NCBI GenBank assembly: GCA_017512045.1
Contig: JAFWHE010000017.1
Location: 1-33,656 of the forward strand
Length of the DNA: 33,656 nt
Direction of reading: 5' to 3'
Origin: Candidatus Saccharimonadota bacterium
GTDB taxonomy: Bacteria > Patescibacteriota > Saccharimonadia > Saccharimonadales > Saccharimonadaceae
The notes beneath the pieces were generated by a model that did no database searches, was not told the origin of the DNA, and saw nothing but the letters and a program-made list of their open reading frames with translations. This document shows positions 1 through 5,380 of this stretch, piece after piece (positions within the stretch are counted from its first letter, which is position 1; each line of letters opens with the position of its first letter). Position numbers and translations under genes: made by a program.

Positions 1-132
1 CACCGCCCGTCAAACCATGAGAGTCACCAACACCCGAAGTCCGTTTCGGCGGCCTAAGGTGGGGGAGATGATTGGGGTTAAGTCGTAACAAGGCATCGGT
101 ACGAGAACGTGTCGATGGATTACCTCCTTTCT
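1..132 (+). rRNA. rrs: 16S ribosomal RNA, 3' end (partial)
   Basis: The window opens inside 16S rRNA at the universal ACCGCCCGTCA segment and runs through AAGTCGTAACAAGG to the anti-Shine-Dalgarno ACCTCCTTT (122-130). The 5' part lies outside the window. Helix 45 can be drawn as CATCGGTACG (94-103) paired with CGTGTCGATG (108-117). Its tetraloop reads AGAA, where most bacteria have GGAA (the KsgA dimethylation site). The segment before the anti-SD reads GGATTACC instead of the usual GGATCACC. The 3' boundary is set by analogy and could be off by a few bases. Confidence 0.97.
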
Positions 133-323
133 AGAGAAGGAATTGATGCGCAAATGTCTTGGGGTGACCCACATTTGTAGCTAGGTCGGTCGGGTTATGT
201 TTGTAAGCTTGAAACATAACATTTATCATCGGTTATCCGACGATCCGACAGCAAGCAATTACGACTGAGATGATTACGACAATTAGATTGCACAACCGAA
301 GGGTTAAAATAGTTAGACTAGAG
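133..323 (+). other. 16S trailer with stem-loops, no tRNA or 23S
   Basis: No gene is visible between the 16S end and the terminator. The stretch holds several hairpins: CAAATGT (151-157) with ACATTTG (171-177), enclosing GGG/CCC; GTTATGTTT (194-202) with AAACATAAC (212-220); and ATCATCGG/CCGACGAT around 226-243. These are plausible rRNA processing or trailer structures. Unlike a classical 16S-23S spacer, there is no tRNA-Ile or tRNA-Ala inside. Confidence 0.6.
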
Positions 324-347
324 AATCGCCTGAGAGGGCGATTTTTT
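324..347 (+). terminator. Rho-independent terminator after 16S
   Basis: AATCGCC (324-330) pairs with GGCGATT (337-343), followed by a T run (342-347). Its position indicates that the 16S transcript ends here, without 23S. Confidence 0.9.
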
Positions 348-354
348 GTGTATA

Positions 355-382
355 TTGCAAAAATAAAGAAAAGTGTTATAAT
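355..382 (+). promoter_or_regulatory. Sigma70-type promoter for the gene at 487
   Basis: TTGCAA (355-360), a 16-bp spacer and TATAAT (377-382). The predicted start is near 389, giving a leader of about 100 nt before the ATG at 487. Confidence 0.7.
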
Positions 383-486
383 GTAAATAATTGTGGGTGG
401 CAAGGCAGATTAAAATATTTCTTCATCATCAAATAAGGTTTTAATGCATACTAATTTCTCTCTTTTTCGTGAATGGAGGTGATCAA

Positions 487-1095
487 ATGATTAAGAGAAC
501 CAAAGAAGAACTGCATGAAGATTTGCTCAAAAAAATTGAAGAGTTAGGTAGGAAACCAACTTTCCAAGAAGTAAGACAGGATCCAGCTATGGCCGATCCG
601 AACGAGTATGCTTACCACTATCGTTCATTTTCTGATGCAGTAGATCAGGTGTGGCAAGCGTATTCTTTTCGCAAAACGGAGAAAGAAGCGCGGGCACGGA
701 CTGAGGAACGGCGCACTGTCTATCCTCAAGCCAAGAAGCCAGTTGCTACGATGGTTCCCCTCAAAGGAACTGTTCCAAAAACAAAGTGGCAACCTAGCCC
801 CGAGCGAATAGAGGAGCTCCGGCAATTTTATCTGGATTATTTTATTGAGAATGATACGATGCCAACATTTGTAGAAGCGGAAAAAGCGGTCAAAATGACC
901 AGAAGAGAGCTATCTTTTATGAGGTCAAAATTCCTTTTAGAGAAAACCTATTATATCAGAGAAGCCACTAAAATTACTGGTAAGGAATATATAGACCCAT
1001 GGTTGGAGCATAATCAAAATTCAATCATTGCTAACAGAATGCGGAGAGAGCAGGAGATGCTGGAGAAACAATTAGAGAATACCCCGATTGAATAA
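487..1095 (+). CDS. Hypothetical protein with HNH-repeat-like helical motifs
   Basis: This gene encodes 202 residues. The ATG at 487 is chosen because a full Shine-Dalgarno (GGAGGTGATC) lies just before it; the in-frame GTG at 469 precedes the SD. The N-terminal 45 residues have the pattern E-L-G-R-K-P-T-F-x-E followed by a Y...F-S-x-A-V-x-x-V-W motif, resembling the helical 'homing-endonuclease-associated repeat' (HNH_repeat, a helix-turn-helix-like unit). A weaker second copy follows around residues 105-150 (I-E-x-x-x-M-P-T-F-x-E-A). No nuclease motif is visible, so a nucleic-acid-binding role is only inferred. The protein is rich in Lys, Arg and Glu and is probably cytosolic. It has its own promoter and lies between 16S and the methyltransferase gene. 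Confidence 0.65.
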   Translation: MIKRTKEELHEDLLKKIEELGRKPTFQEVRQDPAMADPNEYAYHYRSFSDAVDQVWQAYSFRKTEKEARARTEERRTVYPQAKKPVATMVPLKGTVPKTKWQPSPERIEELRQFYLDYFIENDTMPTFVEAEKAVKMTRRELSFMRSKFLLEKTYYIREATKITGKEYIDPWLEHNQNSIIANRMRREQEMLEKQLENTPIE

Positions 1096-1104
1096 TCGGG
1101 GTTT
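1081..1104 (+). terminator. Hairpin overlapping a stop codon, weak terminator
   Basis: ACCCCGATT (1081-1089) pairs perfectly with AATCGGGGT (1094-1102) around a 4-nt loop and spans the TAA stop. Only three Ts follow, so termination is uncertain. The hairpin separates this gene from the next promoter. Confidence 0.45.
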
Positions 1105-1131
1105 ACTCGTGCTATAATGCTTGACAATTCA

Positions 1132-1140
1132 TGTTATAAT
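1132..1140 (+). promoter_or_regulatory. Extended -10 directly before a start codon
   Basis: TGT-TATAAT (1132-1140) ends 6 nt before the ATG at 1147, which places the predicted +1 on the A of the ATG. No SD is present. A TTGACA at 1121 is only 8 bp from this -10 and so cannot be its -35. Confidence 0.7.
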
Positions 1141-1146
1141 ATTGGC

Positions 1147-1731
1147 ATGGAAGATACGCGTAACCTGATAGATGAATTCAAAGGGCTTCCCAATGAGGAA
1201 GTTTTTTCGCGCTTGTCAGAGAAGAGGACAGAACTAGAAGTAGCGATAGAAAATGTGGAACATGATTTCAACGTGGGTACAATTGTGAGGAGTGCGAACA
1301 ATTTTAATGTTCGGCGAGTTCATATTATCGGTCGCAAAAAATACAATCGTCGTGGTGCAATGTGTACAGATAAGTATCTGGAGATTTGCCATTGGGCAAC
1401 TACAGAAGAGTTCCTAACAGATCAGAGGAATAGACACGGGGATGAAGAACATTCTAAAAACAGGCGTGAATTGGTCGCAATAGAGAACCATGTGCCACCA
1501 GAAAGTGGCTTGCCAGAGGTGAAGCCGCTAGCATCTAAAAAATTTGTTCAAAGAACTACTCTAGTGTTCGGCAGTGAAGGAAACGGTATATCAGACGAGT
1601 TACTGAGAGAATGCGATGAGATTATAGAGATAGAGAGTCTAGGTTCTACTAGAAGTGTGAATGTTGGTGTAGCAGCCGGTATTGCGATGTATGAGTGGGC
1701 GAGACAATGCGTACTAGGAGGGGAAAAATAA
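1147..1731 (+). CDS. TrmH/SpoU-family RNA 2'-O-methyltransferase
   Basis: A SPOUT-class methyltransferase of 194 residues that transfers a methyl group from SAM to a ribose 2'-OH in tRNA or rRNA. The three family motifs are visible: motif 1 N-V-G-T-I-V-R-S-A-N-N-F (residues 42-53, with the catalytic-type Arg48), motif 2 L-V-F-G-S-E-G-N-G-I (139-148), and motif 3 I-E-S-L-G-S-T-R-S-V-N-V-G-V-A (162-176), which form the trefoil knot. There is no N-terminal substrate-binding domain, so it is a minimal catalytic type and the target base cannot be named. The start at 1147 is preferred over an in-frame ATG at 1117 because 1117 lies upstream of the -10 box. The next gene starts on the base after its stop. 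Confidence 0.88.
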   Translation: MEDTRNLIDEFKGLPNEEVFSRLSEKRTELEVAIENVEHDFNVGTIVRSANNFNVRRVHIIGRKKYNRRGAMCTDKYLEICHWATTEEFLTDQRNRHGDEEHSKNRRELVAIENHVPPESGLPEVKPLASKKFVQRTTLVFGSEGNGISDELLRECDEIIEIESLGSTRSVNVGVAAGIAMYEWARQCVLGGEK

Positions 1732-2595
1732 ATGCCCCGTCGGACGGGTTTCTTCCGGGAATATCCGTGGATGAAAATCTATCTCCTAATTTGTATTATG
1801 TTTTTGCTCGTCGGACTACCTTTATCGCTCATGAGAAGCGCTGATGTGAACAAAATTGTGTATAGCCTGAACATTCCAAGTGGGGAATTAGGAAATTCTA
1901 TGCAGGATACCCAATTTAAGGATGTTTTATTGGGTAAGATAGAGGTAAAAATCAGCGATATTAATGAAGTGCCAGTAGATTTAACGGATAAGAAACTAAT
2001 TGCCTTAACCTTTGATGATGGTCCATCGGAGTATACTAATAAATTATTGGACATTTTAAAAGCCAAGAATGTTAAGGCAACATTCTTTACCCTAGGGAGC
2101 AGAGCGGCGGCATTCCCAGAAGTGATAAAACGCGCCTCAAAGGAAAAACATGAGATAGAAAGTCATACCACTAATCACCGTAATTTAACTACTATCTCTG
2201 CTAGTGAAGTAACTAATGAGGTACAGGCAACGGAGAATACAATCTGCGGTATCTTAGCGCGTCCTGGTTGCATTAAATATGTTCGTCCACCATATGGCGC
2301 AGTGAACGATATAGTTAGGAATGTGGTAAAACAGCCTTTGATGGGTTGGAGCATAGACTCTCTAGACTGGAAAACACGTGATAGTAATCAAATTAGAACA
2401 GAGGTGAGGAGTCATGCTTTTGATGGAGCAGTAATTCTAATGCACGACATATACGATACGACGGTTGGCGCAGTGGAGGGAATCATAGATGATTTAAGAG
2501 CGGATGGCTACACTATTGTAACGGTAGATGAAATGGTGCGAGAAAGAGACCCAAATCTGACAACAGTGGTCTTGTATGGTGATTTTAAGCCATAG
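1732..2595 (+). CDS. Membrane-anchored polysaccharide deacetylase (NodB family)
   Basis: A carbohydrate esterase 4 protein of 287 residues, probably acting on peptidoglycan or another cell-surface N-acetylated glycan. One membrane segment near residues 14-34 anchors it with the enzyme outside. The NodB motifs are all present: T-F-D-D-G-P (93-98; catalytic Asp and metal Asp), S-H-x-x-N-H (H145 and H149, metal ligands), R-P-P-Y-G (185-189), a W-S-I-D region near 206, and L-M-H-D (H238). The substrate is inferred from the family. The ATG abuts the preceding stop, and its SD (GGAGGGG) lies in the end of the methyltransferase gene, so the two are cotranscribed and translationally coupled. Confidence 0.9.
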   Translation: MPRRTGFFREYPWMKIYLLICIMFLLVGLPLSLMRSADVNKIVYSLNIPSGELGNSMQDTQFKDVLLGKIEVKISDINEVPVDLTDKKLIALTFDDGPSEYTNKLLDILKAKNVKATFFTLGSRAAAFPEVIKRASKEKHEIESHTTNHRNLTTISASEVTNEVQATENTICGILARPGCIKYVRPPYGAVNDIVRNVVKQPLMGWSIDSLDWKTRDSNQIRTEVRSHAFDGAVILMHDIYDTTVGAVEGIIDDLRADGYTIVTVDEMVRERDPNLTTVVLYGDFKP

Positions 2596-2601
2596 ACGAT
2601 G

Positions 2602-2847
2602 CTATTTTGATGTGAAGCCACTAAATACTATATCTACAAGGAAAGATAGAATTAACGTGTGTAAATTTGCCATAATGGTAAAACCGACTATGGCAGTGAT
2701 AACGCCAATGAGCTTGACTCTCTCATAAGATGAGATACCAGACGCCATATTGTCTGAAATCTTTTGATAGAATACTGTGACGAGGGTCCCTGCGATGAGA
2801 ATTAAAACTCCTACGAAGAACCACCCAAAGCTAAAATTCCAATCCAT
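2602..2847 (-). CDS. Small two-helix membrane protein
   Basis: Encodes 81 residues with two strongly hydrophobic segments (about residues 7-26 and 43-74, the second long enough for one or two passes) joined by a short polar loop containing S-Y-E-R. No family is recognised. The start at 2847 (M-D-W-N) is chosen because TATAAT lies exactly 6 nt upstream; an in-frame ATG at 2862 lies upstream of that box. The gene converges with the deacetylase gene, leaving only 6 bp between stops, and is divergent from the tRNA promoter. Confidence 0.6.
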   Translation of the reverse strand: MDWNFSFGWFFVGVLILIAGTLVTVFYQKISDNMASGISSYERVKLIGVITAIVGFTIMANLHTLILSFLVDIVFSGFTSK

Positions 2848-2853
2848 ATACCT

Positions 2854-2859
2854 ATTATA
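2854..2859 (-). promoter_or_regulatory. -10 box directly before a start codon
   Basis: TATAAT on the minus strand, 6 nt before the ATG at 2847, with no SD. It is back-to-back with the tRNA promoter. Confidence 0.6.
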
Positions 2860-2862
2860 CAC

Positions 2863-2891
2863 TTGATTTTATAAAAAAGATAGTGTAAAAT
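2863..2891 (+). promoter_or_regulatory. Promoter of the tRNA-Ala/tRNA-Ile pair
   Basis: TTGATT (2863-2868), a 17-bp spacer and TAAAAT (2886-2891). The predicted +1 is near 2898, 13 nt before tRNA-Ala. Confidence 0.75.
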
Positions 2892-2910
2892 AGTAGTACT
2901 GGGGGCATCT

Positions 2911-2987
2911 GGGGTAATAGCTCAGCTGATTAGAGCGCCGCCTTTGCAAGGCGGAGGTCCAGGGTTTGAATCCCTGTTACTCCACCA
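2911..2987 (+). tRNA. tRNA-Ala (TGC)
   Basis: A 77-nt cloverleaf. The acceptor GGGGTAA pairs with TTACTCC (one G-T), discriminator A, and CCA is encoded. The anticodon stem is CCGCC/GGCGG with loop TTTGCAA, anticodon TGC at 2945-2947. The T arm CAGGG-TTTGAAT-CCCTG is intact. It is first in a two-tRNA transcript. Confidence 0.97.
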
Positions 2988-2994
2988 AATCGAT

Positions 2995-3071
2995 GGGGTT
3001 ATAGCTCAGCTGGTTAGAGCGCGTCACTGATAATGACGAGGTCTGTGGTTCAAGTCCACATAACCCCACCA
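2995..3071 (+). tRNA. tRNA-Ile (GAT)
   Basis: A 77-nt cloverleaf. The acceptor GGGGTTA pairs with TAACCCC, discriminator A, CCA encoded. The anticodon stem is CGTCA/TGACG with loop CTGATAA, anticodon GAT at 3029-3031. It lies 7 nt after tRNA-Ala. These are the two tRNAs usually found in the 16S-23S spacer, here about 2.8 kb downstream and under their own promoter. Confidence 0.97.
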
Positions 3072-3080
3072 GTAATACAT

Positions 3081-3117
3081 GGGGTGTTCGGCGCTCCCCC
3101 GCCTGAACACTCCACCA
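3081..3117 (+). other. tRNA-like hairpin ending in ACCA
   Basis: GGGGTGTTC (3081-3089) pairs with GAACACTCC (3105-3113, one G-T), and the helix continues as GGCG (3090-3093) with CGCC (3100-3103) across one bulged T. The result is a 13-bp stem with a CTCCCC-type loop, followed directly by ACCA. The end ACTCCACCA matches the 3' end of tRNA-Ala. It has no D arm, anticodon arm or T loop, so it is not a tRNA. It lies in the tRNA transcript before its terminator. Confidence 0.6.
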
Positions 3118-3131
3118 AAATATCAAAAAAT

Positions 3132-3154
3132 CAGCCAGAAAAGGCTGCTTTTTT
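3132..3154 (+). terminator. Terminator of the tRNA transcript
   Basis: CAGCC (3132-3136) pairs with GGCTG (3143-3147), followed by C and six Ts. An A run precedes the stem. Confidence 0.8.
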
Positions 3155-3364
3155 GTGGGCTCAAGGCATCTAGCGAGAGTAATAGACATGAGAATAGGGA
3201 GCGCCTGTGACGCTCCCCGTTCTGAGGTAATGCTTTATGAGGAGTAATTCGTGACTTTTCTTGTGGGAAACGCATCGTGTCACGAGTCGATACGTAAGTA
3301 CTACTAATGCCTTTTGTGGCCACCTTTTCTGAATTAATTCAGTAATCTTGCTGTCTATGCAGCC
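3155..3364. other. Non-coding stretch with hairpins
   Basis: No convincing gene is seen. GGGAGCG (3197-3203) and CGCTCCC (3211-3217) form a perfect 7-bp hairpin. Its left arm, extended to GGGAGCGCC (3197-3205), is also complementary to GGCGCTCCC (3090-3098) inside the tRNA-like hairpin, so alternative folds are possible. TTCGTGAC and GTCACGA (about 3247-3288) form a looser inverted repeat, and CTGAATTAATTCAG (about 3330-3343) is a palindrome. Confidence 0.4.
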
Positions 3365-3889
3365 TCATCCTACGGCGGCGATGGTTTTTCTGATGAATTT
3401 GGTCTCTGGAATATATCTAATCTTCAATTCCTCCTCTAATTCATCTCGTTGGATCTCTATATGCAGGTCATCAATAGTTTTCATTATGCGGTCTATCTCT
3501 CTCTGCTCAATCTCATGAGCGAAGACACCGCTCTGGATGTCAATGATATCAACTCCCATATGCTCCTGATGGTCAATGATAGACCTAACACGGCTATTGT
3601 ACCGCCTAGACGCAACCAGGAAGCAATTGCTTAGTGATATCTCTGACACCGCGTTCAGCTTGCCGAGAATATCCATCGCCCGGTATAGCTGAATAATCCG
3701 ATTGCTATCCATATAATAGATAATGCAATCGTCGGTGGCGCCAATGAGCGCGAGACCTAGCTCCATTGTGTCATCACGTTGTCTTTCACGGGCGACAATG
3801 GCAGGATATGCCTCACGTATTTCACCAGTGCTGGCGAAGATGTAATCGTGCGCATCCTTGAAGCTAATGAGCTGGAAATCTCCTTTCAT
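3365..3889 (-). CDS. Hypothetical protein
   Basis: Encodes 174 residues, and I do not recognise a family. It is mixed alpha/beta with no signal peptide or membrane segment; residues around 120-150 (H-E-I-E-Q-R-E-I-D-R-I-M) look helical and charged, and the final stretch is basic. The start is the ATG at 3889, 6 nt after a strong SD (AAAAGGAGGG). An in-frame TTG two codons upstream overlaps the SD spacing. The gene stands alone, with its own promoter and a leader of about 60 nt that contains a perfect hairpin. No terminator with a T run is seen after the stop. Confidence 0.7.
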   Translation of the reverse strand: MKGDFQLISFKDAHDYIFASTGEIREAYPAIVARERQRDDTMELGLALIGATDDCIIYYMDSNRIIQLYRAMDILGKLNAVSEISLSNCFLVASRRYNSRVRSIIDHQEHMGVDIIDIQSGVFAHEIEQREIDRIMKTIDDLHIEIQRDELEEELKIRYIPETKFIRKTIAAVG

Positions 3890-3919
3890 AAACAACCCTC
3901 CTTTTAAAATGTACCTGTT

Positions 3920-3940
3920 AGTCTGGCCCTTTCCCAGACT
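3920..3940 (-). promoter_or_regulatory. 5'-leader hairpin
   Basis: AGTCTGG and CCAGACT form a perfect 7-bp stem with a 7-nt loop, between the predicted +1 (near 3948) and the SD of the gene starting at 3889. It could affect mRNA stability or translation. No known riboswitch is recognised. Confidence 0.5.
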
Positions 3941-3954
3941 TAAAACATTATTCT

Positions 3955-3983
3955 ATTTTATCACTAGATTTTAAAAAAAGCAA
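3955..3983 (-). promoter_or_regulatory. Promoter of the hypothetical gene at 3889
   Basis: On the minus strand: TTGCTT (3983-3978), a 17-bp spacer and TAAAAT (3960-3955). Confidence 0.7.
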
Positions 3984-4031
3984 GACCTTTTATGACAAGT
4001 CATGACTTTTACGGAGGAGGGAATGATTTAT

Positions 4032-4062
4032 AAAAAAGAAGAAGCCATGATTGACTTCTTCT
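4032..4062 (-). terminator. Terminator of the KGG-repeat gene
   Basis: On the minus strand AGAAGAAG pairs with CTTCTTCT around an interior of about 10 nt, followed by a T run. It lies 20 bp after the stop of the gene at 4083-4286. Confidence 0.8.
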
Positions 4063-4082
4063 AATAAACAACAAATCTATAA

Positions 4083-4286
4083 TTAGACAGATTTTTTTGC
4101 AGGGCCACGGCGAGAAATGCGACCACCTTTTGCACCAGCGATGCGAGCGAGTGCAGGATTAGCGGCAAAACCACCAGTATGACCATTTTTACCACCTTTA
4201 CGGCCGATTTGAGCGTAAAACTCTTTGCCGTATTTGTTGCGGTTGGTTTCAGCAGCTTTGAGGCCACCAGCTTTGGTACCAGCCAT
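4083..4286 (-). CDS. KGG-repeat (GsiB/con-10-like) small basic protein
   Basis: Encodes 67 residues, basic and glycine-rich. Three spaced G-G motifs (K-A-G-G-L-K-A-A, R-K-G-G-K-N-G-H-T-G-G, A-K-G-G-R-I-S-R-R-G) match the 'stress-induced acidophilic repeat' (KGG motif) of GsiB, YciG and con-10 proteins. Those are small hydrophilic proteins linked to general stress; their molecular role is poorly defined. The start ATG at 4286 has a GGAG site 7 nt upstream. It is a single-gene unit with a consensus promoter and its own terminator, which suggests high expression. The C terminus (R-R-G-P-A-K-K-S-V) is strongly basic, so nucleic-acid binding is possible but not shown. Confidence 0.8.
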   Translation of the reverse strand: MAGTKAGGLKAAETNRNKYGKEFYAQIGRKGGKNGHTGGFAANPALARIAGAKGGRISRRGPAKKSV

Positions 4287-4351
4287 TGTTGCTCCATTCT
4301 GCCCACCTAATTAACTAATAAACAAGCCCTCTGACAAGGGTGTATGGCATC

Positions 4352-4380
4352 ATTATATCATAGCGCTTTCGGTTTGTCAA
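4352..4380 (-). promoter_or_regulatory. Consensus sigma70 promoter of the KGG-repeat gene
   Basis: On the minus strand: perfect TTGACA (4380-4375), a 17-bp spacer and perfect TATAAT (4357-4352). This is the only full-consensus promoter found in the window. The leader is about 59 nt and contains a small CCCT/AGGG hairpin. Confidence 0.9.
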
Positions 4381-4423
4381 TACGTTTTTGCTAAAAAATG
4401 TTTTATAATATGTGAGTAAATTT

Positions 4424-4439
4424 CCGAACGGCCGTTCGG
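4424..4439. promoter_or_regulatory. 16-bp perfect palindrome, possible operator
   Basis: CCGAACGGCCGTTCGG is its own reverse complement. It lies between the divergent KGG promoter and the small-RNA promoter, 14 bp after a plus-strand TATAAT (4404-4409). There is no T run directly after it. The shape suits a dimeric repressor site (TetR-like), but no such regulator is in the window. Confidence 0.55.
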
Positions 4440-4470
4440 TAAAAATTTTATACAATTTGCCAAAAAGCTA

Positions 4471-4499
4471 TTGATTTTATTCGTCTGGTGGTATATAAT
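4471..4499 (+). promoter_or_regulatory. Promoter of candidate small RNA / mazG leader
   Basis: TTGATT (4471-4476), a 17-bp spacer and TATAAT (4494-4499). The predicted +1 is A4506. Confidence 0.8.
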
Positions 4500-4505
4500 T
4501 GGGGT

Positions 4506-4576
4506 AGAGTTTGAGTATGTAAAACTGCGAGATACTCAAAACAGTATAATTCGCCCGGTGGGGGCGATATTTTTTG
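4506..4576 (+). ncRNA. Candidate ~71-nt small RNA or transcription attenuator
   Basis: Bounded by a good promoter (+1 near 4506) and an intrinsic terminator. The first hairpin is perfect: TTTGAGTAT (4510-4518) with ATACTCAAA (4532-4540), loop 13 nt. The second is the terminator stem TCGCCC/GGGCGA (4551-4556/4562-4567) with a T run. The loop of hairpin 1 contains GCGA, complementary to TCGC in the terminator's left arm, so a competing contact is possible. There is no ORF. It may be a free sRNA, or the leader controlling the pyrophosphohydrolase gene that starts 30 nt later. No known RNA family is recognised. Confidence 0.6.
4551..4575 (+). terminator. Intrinsic terminator before the mazG-like gene
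   Basis: TCGCCC (4551-4556) pairs with GGGCGA (4562-4567) around a 5-nt loop, followed by TATTTTTT. It lies between the promoter at 4471-4499 and the SD of the next gene. Confidence 0.75.
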
Positions 4577-4605
4577 TGATAAAATAGAAGGAAGTAGGAG
4601 GTGAA

Positions 4606-4950
4606 ATGGAGTTTGATCAGTATCAAGCAGAGATAAAGAAAAATGACATCTGTGATGGAAAAACAGATAATAGTGTGCCAGTGGGAATGGTGGAGAAACT
4701 ATTGGGCCTAACTGGGGAAGCAGGAGAAGTTGCCGATAAGTTCAAGAAGATATATCGCGATCGTGGAGGCAAAATTACAGAGGAAGATAAAGAGGAGATT
4801 GTCAAAGAGTTAGGTGACGTACTGTGGTATGTGGCGACTATCGCTAGGTATCTGGATGTGCCTTTTTCTGAGGTAGTGAAGAAAAATATAGAAAAAGGCG
4901 AGAGCCGCAGAAAAAGAGGGAAAATCAGTGGCAGTGGAGACAACAGATAA
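4606..4950 (+). CDS. MazG-like nucleotide pyrophosphohydrolase
   Basis: A single-domain all-alpha NTP pyrophosphohydrolase of 114 residues, which would hydrolyse (d)NTPs to (d)NMP and pyrophosphate for nucleotide-pool housekeeping. The metal-binding signature is visible as E-A-G-E (E38, E41), followed after a helix by E-L-G-D (E68, D71) and W-Y in the same helix, the usual E-x-x-E...E-x-x-D arrangement. It is about half the length of full MazG and resembles the MazG-like/HisE-type small members. The ATG at 4606 has a strong SD (AGGAGGTG). It may be read through the attenuator upstream. The next gene overlaps its 3' end by 23 nt, so the two are translationally coupled. Confidence 0.85.
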   Translation: MEFDQYQAEIKKNDICDGKTDNSVPVGMVEKLLGLTGEAGEVADKFKKIYRDRGGKITEEDKEEIVKELGDVLWYVATIARYLDVPFSEVVKKNIEKGESRRKRGKISGSGDNR

Positions 4951-5380
4951 AGCTTTCGTGGAACGCTTGGAGCGAGATTATAAAGAGATAGAGTTTCGCT
5001 GGGGCTGTTCAAGATTTTCCTATCAGCTGAGGAATGGAAAGAAAGTAGTTTTTTTGGGTCCAGCCCAGCCAAATTTTGCCCTTCTCGCATTACACGAGCT
5101 CGGACATGCGTTGTGTGGGCATAAAGACTATTCGACACACGTCCAACGCCTAAAAATTGAATCTGAGGCCTGGGAGAGGGCAAAAACAGTGTTTTCTAAA
5201 TACCAAAAAATGGCTGATGCTCCTGAATGGGACGAAGATTTTGTGCAAGCAGAAATGGATACCTATCGAGACTGGCTACATACCAAGTCCCGGTGTAAAA
5301 AATGTGGATTAACTAGATATCAAACCGAGAATGGGGAATATCACTGTCCTCGGTGCGAGAATTTTTGTTTGGCGTATTGA
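4928..5380 (+). CDS. HExxH zinc metallopeptidase-like protein with zinc ribbon
   Basis: Encodes 150 residues. A H-E-L-G-H motif (56-60) followed by L-C-G-H (H65) is a zincin active site like that of ImmA/IrrE-type peptidases. E-S-E-A-W-E-R-A (78-85) fits the third-ligand helix seen in that group. The C-terminal 30 residues form a zinc ribbon with C123-x-x-C126 and C140-x-x-C143. No membrane segment is seen, so it is cytosolic. ImmA-like peptidases cleave repressors, but no repressor partner is next to it and the substrate is unknown. The GTG start at 4928 overlaps the mazG-like gene; GAGGG lies 7 nt upstream. Its last 40 bp overlap the convergent ROK gene. Confidence 0.75.
   Translation: MAVETTDKAFVERLERDYKEIEFRWGCSRFSYQLRNGKKVVFLGPAQPNFALLALHELGHALCGHKDYSTHVQRLKIESEAWERAKTVFSKYQKMADAPEWDEDFVQAEMDTYRDWLHTKSRCKKCGLTRYQTENGEYHCPRCENFCLAY

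Noticed and set aside
1121-1140. TTGACA followed by TATAAT
   Set aside because: The spacing is only 8 bp, so they cannot be one sigma70 promoter. The TATAAT works better as an extended -10 without a -35.
3123-3323. Minus-strand open frame (and another at 2977-3189) near the tRNAs
   Set aside because: They cross tRNA-Ile, the tRNA terminator or hairpins, lack an SD or promoter, and have no protein-like composition.
4623-5183. 186-codon minus-strand frame
   Set aside because: It is antisense to the mazG-like and metallopeptidase genes, which have clear motifs; no start signal.
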